This document shows, piece after piece, positions 33,162 to 46,900 of a stretch of 64,000 nucleotides of DNA (position 1 is its first letter; each line of letters starts with the position of its first letter). Both the position numbers and the translations under genes were made by a program. The notes beneath the pieces are model-generated. The model did no database searches. It saw only the letters and a program-made list of their open reading frames with translations, and was not told where the DNA came from. Origin of the DNA: Sanderia malayensis (Eukaryota > Cnidaria > Scyphozoa > Semaeostomeae > Pelagiidae); contig RQOL01000466.1 of the NCBI GenBank assembly GCA_013076295.1, positions 4,693,080 through 4,757,079 of the forward strand, read 5' to 3'.

Positions 33162-35402
33162 ATTCTCCCATAGGCCACTTAGGCCTTGACTTTGGTTTGG
33201 GTTGACATAAAAGACGAATTTACGTTGGTGCTTGGGGGGTGGGTGGAAAGGGACTGAACCAACTGGCTCTTTTGAGCCCCAGTTCATGCCCTCTCAATTG
33301 CTCCAAGTAGAAGAAGAAAGAAAATATAATCATATATATATTTATGTATATAATATATCACTTATTAGCACACATTTAAATACAAATAGCGCTTTAAAAT
33401 AAATAAGCAGTTTTCAAACGCAGTTTCTTCACTCCCTTTGTTGCGTCCTCTCTCTCCCCTTCTTACAAAATTGATCAACTTCCATCACAAAACGATAATA
33501 TCGAGTTGTGCTGAATTCTATTTGAATTATTTCTCATATAACTAATATAATAAATCCTGTTTTATTTTGATTTTATTCTTATTACATTCACACAAGTCGT
33601 CTTCTCTAAACGCAATTCTACTGCAATTTAATTCAACGTTTCGCAAAGTTTACACTACCTAATACACATATACGATACTCCATTTACAGACTTTTGGAAT
33701 CAAAAGCACATTTTGAATAGCAACAAGCTACAATAGGGGACAGGTTTCTCACGTGTCGTTCACCCCCCAAATCATGCTGTCTCCAAAAACCCTTAATGAC
33801 GAAAATGCTGTTCTTCTTTCACGATAATCAGAAAAGTCAGATGGAGAAAAAATTGCTTTAGGGGGAGTGGAGAACAGAATGGTGCCGACAGGGAATGAAG
33901 TTAGCAGGAGAATGGCATTTTCATCTGACTTTTTTAAATGTCTCAAAAGCTTTTGTCCCCTATTGTGAGCTGAAGGGAATATCTCAATCTTTATTGCTGG
34001 GTAACAAGTTATTTATACCATTTTTTACTGTGAACTAACTTGCCAGCATGCAGTCTATCTCAGACTTAAGTACTGCAATTACTTTTGCTCTCTTAACTTT
34101 TCAAATATTTAACGTTACCCAACGGACACAATTAAAAAACGTTACAATTGCATGGCACGATGCAACTGGATAACAATCATTAAAAAGATCATTAGATTCG
34201 CGTGACTATGCATAAAATGTTAGCTTACGCTACAGACTTAAAAATGTTACTCTTTACTTAGGATATTAACCAAAGACGTGACCAAAAAGAAAGTTGAATG
34301 AGAGCATTTACTCTTATTCAAAACTCTCAAAACAATAACTTGATATCATTTCAGGGTCTTGGGCTTGTTTTGGCTATTTGTCGATGATATGTTATTCATA
34401 TAGGGACACGATCGAATAAGAGCAATTACCTACGAACTATTACAAAATTTAACTTTCTAATTTCTTGGCTGTGACTAGAAAATGAAGTAGCTTTGAAAAA
34501 GGCTTCGTGGCCGTTTTTTAGCAATGCACATAAAAAATGACAATAGGGAAGTAACATTAGTATTAAATCAATTCTATTAATTATTATAATTGCGGACCCG
34601 GGTCATTTAAAATTGAACATAACTTATAACAGAATTATAATCATTCTTATATTAATATGAATTAACGACATTTGAAATTAAAATTAAACTAGAACAAAAA
34701 TTATATTAATTTTTGACCGATACGCAATTCAAACGAACAAAAATAGGCATACCAGGGTCATATTTATTTTCTTAAAGCTGCAACACAAAATATACACATT
34801 TGTAGAAATAACTGATGACAAATAACTGTTTTGCAAATGTGGATGGTATTACTGCTGATTACTAATTGAAAATCATTTCACATGACAGAAACACAACTGA
34901 AAACATTTCATTGACAAATATTTTTGCAAGGGGTTCCTCTGAAGTACCATGTACATTTGCAAACAGAACAAGTAAAAAAGCACCTTTTCGAGTTCGTTTG
35001 AAATAAAACGTAAAAGGGCTCCAATGAAAAAGAAAATAGAGTTAAGTTTGAAGTTCATGACAGCTAAAGCAGCTTAAGTTTCAAGACATGCAAAACGTTT
35101 CAGGAGATAAAGAGGTGCAGGCTTTAAAAAACGCACATTCAGTAATAAATTAAAGAAAGCCAAATTGAGATTGAACTTTTGTATTATTGGCCTTTATGTT
35201 CTACCTACCCCTACACTGTTGAAGCCAGCACGAAACTAAATCTGATAGATTCATCTTCGATATGATATTTACATCTTTTAAATATAACCAATATTTATTT
35301 GCTGTGATGACAAGAACGGAAGAAAAGATAACAAATACCTCGTATATCCTTGGCTTCTTGCACAAAATAATCCAAGCAACAAAATGGTGACTGGATTGCT
35401 TC
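33162..35402. other. Intergenic region between BOLL and PAXX
   Basis: About 2.2 kb, strongly AT-rich. Apart from one TIR element (33730-33965) I see nothing recognisable. Confidence 0.6.
33730..33965. mobile_element. TIR element with CAATAGGGGACA ends
   Basis: CAATAGGGGACA at the left is the exact reverse complement of TGTCCCCTATTG at the right. The interior is C-rich with no ORF. Diverged similar pieces (AAAAGTCC...GACAACATT-type) occur near 23.93 and 55.85 kb. Confidence 0.65.
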
Positions 35403-38400
35403 TTACTTTGATTCATCCCTATGATCAGGATCAGACTCCACGCTTGTAGAAAGACTTGATGGTGTACTACTACCATTACTAGGTGGGATAGCATAGCCAT
35501 TGTGGGTCAACACCTCGTAATTCCTTATAAACTGATGGGTTGGAGGTGGATATTCTGCACTGATACGCTTCATAGGACCATTTGGTCTTATTAACGGTGG
35601 CTTCATCACATTAGGCGGTGGATATGCTGCGTTAGCATTGATAAACGGCCCGTGTTCAATGATACTTGAGTCATACGGAGATGTCAAAACTTGGTATACT
35701 TCTGGTCGTGATGGTCTTTGGAGACTGTGTACTGGAGTTGCTGGGAATGGAGCTCGAATAACATGCACTGATGGTGGCATTGGGTGCATCTAATTGGAAT
35801 TTAAACATACTATTTAATACAATTATAGCCATGATTATGTTTGGCAATATACATTTTTATTGTGAGACGGAAAAGAAAAATAGTTCTGTTATCTTCCCCC
35901 GTTTTCTTCGATCCTTTCACCTCTCTCCAGCAATTATGAATTATTTGAAAAAGAGAGGAAATGGTGTAGGACGGATCTAGCTGCTCGTGCGACAGCCAGC
36001 CACATGAAAACAAATACCAAGTAGTGCATCAAACAAAGCGTACCTGCGGTGGAGCCATGGGCGGAGGCGATGTTATAGGAAACGTATTCATCTGAGGAAT
36101 TGGCTGATAAGAAAGACACACAAGTTAATATTGGATAGAATACATACAAGATATAAAAAATGAACTTATATACCTGAACTTAGATGAACTTATCTTACAT
36201 GACATATGTACCACGCAGATACAAACCATAAATCCTTGAATAACTCCCGGGGAACTAACTTGCAAAAACGAAATTCAATGGGATTTTTATCCAATGTTAA
36301 GCGTTAAAGAAGCTATGGTTTGCAGTTGACTAATAAAGTTACTGGTTTAATGGTCTGTGCAATACACTTACTGCACAGCTTCAACGTCTTGATAATTTGA
36401 CTCGATACACTTGCCAGTGGTTATGAGGGTGTAGACACTATTTGAGGAGGGTTATTCGGAAGTGGGGGCTTGTTCAAGGATTTACAATGCAAACGAAAAG
36501 AAAAAAAGTAAAAAAAAATACCTGTGGCTGTGAAACATAGCATGGAACAAAGTTTGATTCTGATTGTAGAATATGTCTTTGTGTTTCAGGAACACCATTA
36601 GTGTTGATAACAGAGTAGTTCTGTGGTATGACGTAGTGTCCGTTGACAGGGAAATTTGCTGGCACGTTTTGTGGCTCTGCAGGAATAATTGTTATTGGAA
36701 CCGCAGGTTGTGGAGCCTGAAAAGAACACAGTGGTTATATCAGAATAAATTTCAAGTTACATGTGTATTTATACTGAGATAAAGAACGTCGATTATTTTC
36801 ACTGCATAATGTATGTATTAATAGTGGAGAGAGTCTTAGGGGTTGAAAACGATTCGTAGACTTAATTAATTGAAGGGATTAAATGCCGTTATAAAATGAA
36901 ACTTTTACTTGTCCCCTGAGGCATATTGAATTGTTATTGCTAAGCCTATAGATTTAAAAGTTGGGAAATCAAATAGGAAAGCCTTTCAATATACATAGAC
37001 AGACAATGACGATTCAATTCTAATATTAAAACGTCTGATGATAAAAGTTGCCTCCAGAATTCCAAAAATCTCCATTAGAAATCAAAATCGATGCAGAACA
37101 AGACAAAGCACGGAAATATCAAGTTAAACGACCAACTCGAACCCTCGTGTTTCGAGTCTGCAAGGCAAATTTTCGCAAATATAATAAATTAATGGCTCAT
37201 TTCGTTAACCACCTTATCTTGCATTAATTACGTTAAACTATGTCTGTTTGCAAAATTAGGCTGTCTGAAAGTTCATTATCATTTCTAGCTCTGGCCAATA
37301 TACAGGCACTTGAGCAATATTACATATCAGGATTTGCTGACGTAGATATCTTGTTTCCGCTAATGAGTGCCTGCAGGGTCAACGCCGCCATGTGATAAAA
37401 TTATGCATTCAAAGCAGCGAAGTATTGTTCAGCGCTTTCGGAAGCAGGGGAACAGTTAACTAACATACGTCAAAATAAGAATGCAATTCTTACCGGTGGA
37501 TGGAACGTATGCGATGGTTGAGGGCGTTGAATTGAATTTGCATGCTGATTTAATGGCACAGTGGCTGTGGAAGTGGGTGGCTGTGATATGGATGTGACAG
37601 GGACAGGAGTTTGCTGTTGCGATGGAGGCTGTCCTTCCTCTCCGTTCGAACTACCTGAGTGAAAGTACCAAACGCCATTTGGTGCAACTGTGTAGCAATA
37701 GCCACTCGGATGGAGATATACTCCTGCTGATGTCACAGGCTCTGTGGATTGAAAAATGACGTTGTATCGTTTCTTAGACTGAAACAATTAACATATATAT
37801 ACAATATATATATATAGTTTATAACATATATATGTAGTTTTAGATGCATTTCTTAAAAGAAACTACTACTCTATACATCAGTCTATATTCCTTAACCATT
37901 TGCTTCATTTTAGTATATAGTTCTTAAAGTTTCTTTGCTTTGAACATTCTATTTTCCAGCAATTTCTGAAGTTTAGGGGTGATTAGTACAATGGTTTCTT
38001 AATTTTTTCTCATATGAGGAGAGATTATGAATCTTCCTCCTTGCTATAAATAATAAAAATCTAAATTAGTCTCACCATTTGAAGCTTCTTGAGCACCGCT
38101 GAACACAACGCCCTAAAATAAAAGCTAAATTTAGACAAAGCTGTCAAATGGAACTGATAAATATTGAATTGGAATTGAAAAATTTAATATGAACAGTGGA
38201 TATTATAAACGTCTATAGCTTCAAATTCAAAGACACGATGCTAATAATGGTTACACTGATATTGATGATCAAAATTATGACAATGATCATAGAAAAATAA
38301 TGCAATTTTCGGATTATTTCAATAAACAAAGGGATTTCATTTTGCTTAGAGTATAACAGAGCTGATTTGACCTTTCAATTGAACTGAAATTTTCTTATGA

Positions 38401-40499
38401 ATAGACAAGCCAGGACGTACCTTTTGGCGAATGGCCGGGCCAAGGTTGAGCTTTTTCTCTCTGAAGAACACCGTTCCCTGTGGATTTCGAGAAAAAAAGA
38501 TGTTTCGTTTCCACAAAATTCAGAGACAAAAGAAAAAGAAAGTGTAAACAAAAAGGTCATGATGGGTCATGCAAAACTTCACATGCACAAATTAAAGCTG
38601 AAATAAATATAAATGGCTTCTGAACAGACAAAGAAGTTGTTGTTGTGAGAAACAGTCCCTGGCTGACCTCTGTCACGTTCTGCACGAAAATGTGAAAATT
38701 TCACACAAAATAATGAAATTCAAACAACGAAATTTGACAGTTGAGAGTGCGATTTCACACAGTCACGAACTTCTGAAACTATCCAGTGTCTCTAAAACAG
38801 TCAAAATTTACGCTTTAATTGTAATTATTCATGACCATGAGACATTATTAAGGCCGTGCTCTACTTGAATATATTCTCGTGTCTATTTTTCTGTGTTTTT
38901 GCAGTATGTAGCGAGAGTGGATACGAAAGTATGCTTTGGAAAGTCAAAAAAGGGGATTAGTATGGCAGGCTTGCGTGTCCTTATTATCTATTCCAAAATT
39001 ACATGACGAGTACGGAGATAATTTCAGTCACGAAATTAGCCTCGTGGACAACAAGTTCAAAACTTGTTTGCCCAGAGGACGCCATTATGAATCACTGCGT
39101 GCACGCAAAAAAGCGAATGGGGTTTCCACGTGTCCCGCACATCCCGGACAAACCTGAAAATCCAAGTTTCTTAATAATGTATTTGTTTGGAGAGAAACTG
39201 CAAATAATTTTGCGTCTGGCTTGATAGCCTGATAGCTTTTAATAGGAAGTTGGCTACGAGAGCTATTCGCCATTCAAAGCGAAACAAAAAGAGCGAGTCG
39301 GGAAAGGCCGGAAACATGCTTTGGCACCGATTCAAACACGCAAGAGAAAATATATAAAGCCGATATGAAATTTCAATGAAATTTTTGATGAGATGTGTTT
39401 CCCGGTTTATTGTGGGAAGAACTTCGCTGTCATAACGATATTTCGTGATTCAGTGTTGACAAAGATACGAATAGATGAATAGGTAAAAATAGGAACACAG
39501 CATGGCTGTCAAATCCGAGAAGAAAAAATTAAATGAAATTTAAAGAGATGGTTGAGGAACAAGCAAGATTCTTACCAATTTTTGTGTCTGAATGGCTTCT
39601 TGTTTTGACTCGAAGGTAACGAAGCCAAATCTGTCAAAGGATAAAGAAATCAACATAAAATATAGTGAAATAACACTGAAACAAGAAAAATGAGCAAGAA
39701 ACTTACAAAATACAATAAACAAGGTTTCACTTGCCCTCTACTGAAGCCATCTTTATCAGCGACTATCTTGCAATCCTTCACTTTTCCATGTTGCTGGAAA
39801 AAATTCTTCAACTCATCTTCTTTAGTCTAGAATTTAAGCAACATCAAAGAAAATTATCAAGTCATTATCTTTGCCATTGTTTAATAATAATAGTTGCCAC
39901 GATTTGATAGCAGGTAAATAAATAATTTCAAGTGCATTGTGAAGTGTGTCGTGTTCGCGTGGTGAAAGAAAATTAACCAAGCCAGCGCGAAGAAATTAGT
40001 TCTTTAGTCTCACAAATGTTTTCTAAGAATATAATCATCATTATAATTGTTAATAATTTAAAGTTAACATTAAATATAGGTAATTAAGTAGTTTACTTAG
40101 CTTAAATATATAACATGAGTAAATTGAACGGGCTTTATTGAGTGGGGATGTTGCCAAAATTCTTATTCATGAATTAACTCGCAGGAAATCAGTGAATCAT
40201 GATTAAAATTCCTCAGAACGTTTGTAGAAAACAAGATGAAAATAATAAAGAAAGTATAAATAATACGGCGTGTTGTATAATAAACCAAAGAATATTATCA
40301 TTAACCATATATTATTATCATAAACTTTGTGTGACTCACGTCAAAAGCTATGCCACCAACAAATATTCGGTTGGGAATTTGTATGCCATATTTGACCACA
40401 TCAGCCTGGTGAGAACGGGATAAATTAATGTGAAATGAGCCTCAAACCAACACAAATTACAATTATAAAATTGAATACAGGAAAATAATAACATACCAT
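35403..40499 (-). CDS. BOLL: Boule-like (DAZ family) germline RNA-binding protein
   Basis: DAZ-family translational regulator of meiosis. BOULE is the ancestral member found across animals. Ten exons: 40497-40499 (ATG only), 40340-40405, 39735-39826, 39576-39630, 38421-38477, 38076-38112, 37494-37741, 36522-36716, 36044-36103 and 35403-35789 (stop); 1200 bases, 399 residues (human 283). One RRM: YGIQIPNRIFVGGIAFD (RNP2 about 15-20), FFQQHGKVKDCKIVADKDG, GFGFVTF (RNP1 about 54-60) and KLNLGPAIRQK. Then GYCYTVAPNGVWYFH and a long Pro/Gln/Ser-rich tail. The intron 39631-39734 begins GCAAGT rather than GT. The first coding exon ends right after its ATG, immediately before the donor. Confidence 0.95.
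36264..36487 (-). mobile_element. 'AATAAGCCCCCA' family element (inverted) in BOLL intron
   Basis: Ends with GTGGGGGCTTGTTCAAGGAT followed by TTACA, the complement of the family terminus, and shares the interior (AATGTTAAG, GGTTTAATGG, CACAGCTTCAACG). It lies in the intron 36104-36521. Confidence 0.7.
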
Positions 40500-41569
40500 G
40501 ACACTCTAGTTGTTTTTATCGAAAAATACAAGCCGTAGAGACTTTAATGAGGAATACAGCATGCACGGCAACGAAAATTCTGCCCCGACAGGGACTTTTG
40601 AGGCACGTCGCAAAGAATTGTCCACTTTTCACCCGAACATCGACTTTTGTCAAAATAACTGTCAATCAATCAGCACATTTCTCCAACTCTTTGTCAGTTC
40701 ACATAGAAATATGAAAGAAAGTTGAAAATATAAATCCCCACGGGACATTCAAGACAATTTTGTCCTCATTAACAGCATGAAAACTCCGTCACGGTTCCAC
40801 TGTCTGCAAGTTACGAAACACTGAAACTTTTGATTCATCCACACAAATGAACGCGAGCCTTGCGAATGAGAGAATGGTGACCAATATTCAAAACAACAGA
40901 ACTGAAATAAAATAAAGACAGGCGAACACTTTCCTTTACATCAAGGGCTTTTCAGGAAACGAATTGGCACGTAGAACAGCACGTGTTTGTTATGTCTATT
41001 CAAAACACTCTTCTACGTCATTTCTCACTTAGAATTAACCAATCACGTTCAGGCTTTCCTCGGCGACTGAATCACTCGGGCGTGAATTGGTTTGTCAAAC
41101 AAGAGAGGATATTATCGCCGAAGCTTTACAATTTTCTTTCTGAACTGACTCATGATTAATAATCTTTGAAAGTAGCTGTTGTTTTCAAGAAATCTTGCTT
41201 TTATTTACTCTGTGAAAGGCCATTGTGTAGTTAATGGACTGTCCTAATATGATACAATATCTTGATTTCATCAATTATCCACCTTTTCTCGTTTATAAAT
41301 TTCACCGCAGAGAAGCAAGCTGTCCATCTCAAAAAAGCAATCTTCTGTTGTTTACAAACAATATATCGAACCAAAATGTCTTATTTGTCAAGCCTGAACT
41401 TACGCTGGACTAAATTTTACCTTGAATCTGTATCTATTTATTAATTTTAATGACAATTTCGTTGCCGTGAAATCTCGAAAGCCTTGAATATTTTTAATGA
41501 GTATTATGTTTAATCGGTTTACGTCTATGAGAAATCTCTAGGTAAATAAGTTTTAAACGCCGTCTATTG
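40500..41569. other. Upstream region of BOLL
   Basis: No gene seen. It presumably contains the BOLL 5' UTR and promoter. CCAATCACG-type sequence lies near 41037. Confidence 0.5.
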
Positions 41570-41577
41570 AAATGTCT

Positions 41578-42253
41578 TCCGGACAAAATAAGCAACGTTT
41601 AATGTATGCCGTGTGCTTTTTCCTCCACTTTTGTTGTGCTTGCCAATAACTTAAATTGGAGCTGAGGTCGAGTTGTTATGCTAAGGAAAATTACCCGTTG
41701 CTTATGCTAGAAATCGGAAGATGTGTAGATAATCCTATTTGTGTGTCAAAATTGAATAAAGATATTCTCAGTGAAGAAAGTACACAAGATTTCGGCTTTG
41801 TATTGATGCGGCCAGATGATAAATTTCAAAGTTTCAGTGGCAGTTCCTCCCTTTTTCTTATCAAAATTATTATAAGAAACAACTTTGTAAATAGTGTAGA
41901 AGTAGAACACACGTTTGAAGAAACTTGGATTATAGTACTTGTACTGAACGTTCTTTACTATTTGGCATGACTATTTTATTTTGGTGTTTTGGTTACCAAA
42001 AGTTTCCTAATTGGTTCCTTATTTTTGCGATTTGAGTTACCTTATTGTCTTGAACTTTAGAATTTTTGGATGGATGCGAACCCAGATCGTTGAGAAAACA
42101 ACTCGTGCAGAAAAAATAAAGCTTTTTAAAAAAAAACAAAAAATTGGCGAAAGAAATATGAAGAAAAGACAACAAAAAAGACAAATTGAAAGTCAATTTT
42201 TTCGGCATATACAAGAGTCAATTCATGAAACTCGAAACTGTATAGATGATTGA
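41578..42253 (+). CDS. Possible small lineage-specific gene, unrecognised
   Basis: Three stretches look coding but cannot be joined with certainty. First, an ATG at 41578 opens a 25-codon signal-peptide-like segment (MYAVCFFLHFCCAC) that ends at an in-frame TAA. Second, the same frame continues open from there to 41970 with Cys-containing text (SSCYAKENYPLLML, GRCVDNPICVSKL) and a hydrophobic end. Third, after an acceptor-like TTTAG at 42060 an open Lys/Arg/Gln-rich stretch runs to TGA at 42253 (RAEKIKLFKKKQKIGE). I recognise no family. It could be a degraded gene, an unspliced secreted peptide gene, or chance. Confidence 0.2.
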
Positions 42254-43917
42254 ATATGCTATTATCAGTGGCAATCTATAAAAATCATAGTGAATGAACT
42301 GGTAACAGCTATGAATATGCTTAACTCTTGCCAACTGTTTATTAAAATGTAAAATATGTGTGCAAGTTTGCTGAAAGATATCACTAAACATCATCGGAAT
42401 ACAAATAAAAAATCACAAACAGTTAAAAATGAACTGATTAGTTCCTTAGAAACTTTTAGGTAAATAAACAACGTATGGAATAAACAACGTATTTTAATTA
42501 GTTAAATCAAACATTGTTTATTTACCAAAAAGTTTCTCTCTAAATAATGACAATATGTGAATGTTGAATCACAAAGACAGCAAAAGTTCTGCTGCTAAAT
42601 TTAAAAGCTTTTTATACAGGCAGTCAATAAATATGTCCTTATAACCGTTGTTTACATATAACATATACACGTATATATTTACGCTTGCTTATCAGAAAGA
42701 TCATTGAAGCAAGTAGCATCACTTGAATGCATTTTGATACATTAAGTGACTCGGTATGGTAAACTTCCCTACAAACCAGCGAATGAAGATCTAAGGTATA
42801 GAACTAAAGAGGAAAGAAACAGGGAAATCACGCAGTAATAAGAAGCAATCAAAGAATAGATGTCTCACAATAAAGATATAAACATAGAAACAAGTCATTT
42901 GTCCAGCAGAAATGGAGCAATGGGCCTGCCATTTCCACTTCCAAGTCTACACTAAAACATAGTAATATCAAGGCAACAACAAGAGTGACAGAGTAGCAGA
43001 CAAAAAAGAGCCAAGAGAAGGCAGCAAGTACAGCAATGAGACAACTCTCAGGGCTGAATCAGATGTGTAAAAACCTATAATATAAAAAACAAATATACGT
43101 CAAAGATAAAAGGAACCAAGAAGTTAGTGAGCTGGATGTTGAACTATGCAAGAGACAAGCCAATAACTCAAAAATTGAGAGATAATAAGAGAAATCAAAC
43201 AGATTCTGCATGTCGAAAAATACAGTCAAATCCCGATAACTCGAACGCGAGAAAACTCGAAGCAAGGTTAACTCGAACCAACTTGAATTCCGTTTGAAAC
43301 CCTTGATAACTCCAAAACATCGCATGATGCTACTTGCTTCAAATCGTATACCAATGCACTTTATTTACATAATAACATGAATCACTGACCCAATTAAACA
43401 GTTAGAGACATGTATCACCTACATACACCATCATAACAGCAGTCAGTTCATATCGAGGCAGCCAATCGAGTGTGCTAGTTATTAATACTATCATTATTAA
43501 CAATCATATGGGCAACATAAACTCACCCTTAATACGATGCATGTTATCGTAGCTACAGCTAACCATGGAAACAGGACTGGATTGTATATACAGCGCAAGT
43601 TGAACAATAGAACTCGTTGGAATCTATCATTTATCTACCATCGGCTATTCGGAACAAATAGATTGCACAAAGTGGTGGTATTATTGAAGCTGTTAGATCT
43701 TGGCATAAAGACCATGATATAACTGCAACTCTACTCGCCCATAATCCAGTCTTGTTCTACCATCGGTCGGTGCATACTACTACAAACATGCTTGGTACGG
43801 TATACAGTACATACATAGAACAATGTCCCTTAGAAGCCATTTGATAATCGGGTATGATGATGATTGTTGTTGTTGCTGTTTATACCCATGTACAATGAAA
43901 CGAATGCCCAGTCCATC
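42254..43917. other. Gap between the orphan ORFs and the FAM117-like gene
   Basis: No gene seen. The stretch is AT-rich with one element end at 43221. Confidence 0.6.
43221..43316. mobile_element. Terminal fragment of a pogo/Tigger-style element
   Basis: TACAGTCAAATCCCGATAAC followed by repeated AACTCGAA motifs, a terminus style known for pogo-like elements in many animals. No opposite end was identified. Confidence 0.5.
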
Positions 43918-46900
43918 CTAGTTAGTGGTCTGTGTTATCATGCCAGTGGCTGATGAGGTACATGAAGCCATTGCAACAGCCATCTGTGGAATTGATTGTA
44001 GTGGGTTGAAGGGAGAGTTCTTGCTGAACAGTATCTTCACTTTGCTCTTATCTGGACAAAGTGCTGTTCCGTCATGTGCAGGGTCACTCTCTTTGCTATA
44101 AAAATGCAACAGATTAAATCAAAATCAAGTCAATCTATTGTTAGCATATTACAACGCAAATAGTAGCCATTCATCAGTGGAAAGCAGACAGATAAAGCAC
44201 ATTAATACACTGGTACTACAGTGAGAAATGGAAACACCGAGTAATGCCTTGTCAAACTGGCAGCTGTAATACAAGCACAATTAAAAGTCACAGCGGGACG
44301 AGATATGCACTATGACGTCAATGAAAGGATTAGCTTAGCTTGGCAACAAGCTTACCAAATACGATAAAGTTGTTTATAAAAATTCCACTGCATTGATTTG
44401 GTTGGAAAGGGCAGTAGCGTCGAGAGGGGGTAGCCGGGGTAAATTCCCGGAACCCAGGTCTCAAGAAGGGCCCGCGAAACGTTTTGCTAATGCAAAGCAA
44501 TTTTAAAACAGCCACTTATTTGTTTATAGCCCCATAGAAAAAAGACAGCGAAAAAACGCTATCGTTTTTCTTTTTCCTTCCTTCGCAGTTCCCTTTCATG
44601 ACTGAAACACGAAATAGACTTGGAGCAAGTCTAATAGCCCCAGGGCCCGAGCTAGCTCTAGATGGGCCTGGGAAAGGGGTGACATGTTCAAGATAACTGT
44701 TCTGTTATCGTCAGGGCAACCATTAACCCAACGTAACACAATACTAAAGAGTTTGAATGAAGTGTAAATGGAACATAGTAACCCAATATACATACAGGTC
44801 AGCATTCTCTACATGTGAAGGCACCTTTTCGGCGCCATCCGGTGGACCACGCGCAAACAGAAAATTTGGCGATGAAGAGAATTTGGCAGCAGCTGATGTT
44901 GTTGTCTCCGGGGAGGCATTGTCCTGGTTCACAGCACCGTTTGAAGATGATCCAGATGACGGTCTTGGAGATTCAGGTATTCCACACGGTACTATGGGCC
45001 AGGATGGTGATGTAGACTGACTTCTACTGTTTGGTGCACTTGTATTTGCAATGATATTACTTGTGTAGAGCTCGGAGGGATCAATTACACCATTTGATGT
45101 TTGTGTGTCTACATTGCGGCTGAGTATTGCAGCCAATGGTGCTTTACGCCCTTCAGGAGTCTTTTCCAACTGTTCAACAAGAATATGTCAAAACATTAGC
45201 TAAGAAGACACATTAACAATTGATACAGCCAATATGAAGCAACATAACAAAATATAAGATATACACCCATTTTTTTATAAGAAACCCTTTATAAGAAACC
45301 ATAGGCTCCTATTTTCAAAACTTAAGAAACTTTGGTAGGAGATTTTGTGTGACTGAAAAAAGTCAAGAGACTTTCGATGTTGTTTTAACGAGAAAAAATG
45401 TTAAAAATAACTTGCACACTTCATTTCCACAGATTTGTAACAAATCTCAATAATGTTAAGAAACTTGCTAAGAGCTTTCCGTACCAAAACTAGGTACGAA
45501 ACCCTAAGAGACTAAGAAACCCTGGTACAAAAATTTTGCATAGTTTCTTATAAAAAAATGGGTGTAAAATACAAACAATATATACAGCATATGATATAGG
45601 CAGCAAACAAGGAGACATAATTGTCTTCAAATACCTTGTCATTATCAAGAATACCGAGCTCATGAACCAATATTTCTATTTCGGAATTCAGGCCTTCTAC
45701 ACTCCTTCTTGTATGAAGATTCTGAGCCTTTGGGGTGGACGGTATTGGTATGGCTCTAGAGTGCATGACAGCACCAGCAAGACCGGTCTGAGCTGCTACA
45801 GCTGAATGGTCACCTTGCAGAGGTGATTGCCGACCGTGAATTGGTTGTGACTGTTTGGTTCTTTGCAGATATTGCTTAAACTTCTGTTGAAAACAAGATG
45901 TGAAGCAAAAATGAGAATGAGGCAATGAAAAGGATGATGCTTTAGCGATAGCTTCTCATAAGAAGAGGAAAATTCGCTGCAAGCAACAATGCTTGCAATT
46001 AGCTTGTATTGACAAACAAAATACAGTCTACTCTCAATAAGTGGAACCTGCACGGGACCAAAAAAATGGTTCCACTTATCAAATGTTCCACTTAACCGAA
46101 TTACAGGTTTGTTAATGCAAATCCAAGGGGCCGGAGAAATTGGTTCCACTAAACGAAAGTTCAACTTATCCGGGGTTCCACTTATCGAGAGTAGACTGTA
46201 CAGCCTTTTTTGCATAGCCAGAAAGTACCGGAAAGTAAAACAACAAACCTCTTTTGTATCTGCACTACCAAGAGAATTAGATCTCTTATGTTGGCTTTTC
46301 TGGGTTTCCTCTGATGAATCATCCCAGCCAACAAATTGAGTCTAAAACACAATAAAGACATAAAATAAGAATTGCAAACAGGAAAATCAACCTGCAGGGC
46401 TTTCCAACAAATTCAAAAGCAGTTCTACTGCTACTGAAAATCTGTAATAGATCTTCTCTGTTATACATGTCAGGTTTCTTGTGTGTTATTTTTAATTACA
46501 GATATAACAACATCTGCACAAAAGATGATATAATCCAATAATAACCTGTGTCTCCTTGCTGCACATAGTTGGGCCAGTTGCCGAGGCAATATCTCTTGGC
46601 CATTGACCATTCATATACGAGCTAGACAATGTCTCCAGTGAATTTGTTCTTCCTGGGCCCATTCTCACTGGCTTTGGCTTATCACCTAGGGAAGAACAAG
46701 AGGACAATTACCAAATACCGAGGTAAAATTACAGCTTTATTTACTGGCTGACAATTTCCACTCCAGGTTAGTCACGCTCTTGATTCTCTTTGATTTAGAT
46801 TTTCAAGATTGCATATCACAAACAATAGTTGTTGGTTTTTAGCTCTTAATTAAGTTAGGAAGTAGTGTTTTTGTTTGAATGTATGGAGGTAAACATCACC

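Noticed and set aside
33162..33287. Longer PAXX N terminus from the ATG at 33287
   Set aside because: The 42 extra residues have no family match, and the downstream ATG gives the normal PAXX length; possible but less likely.
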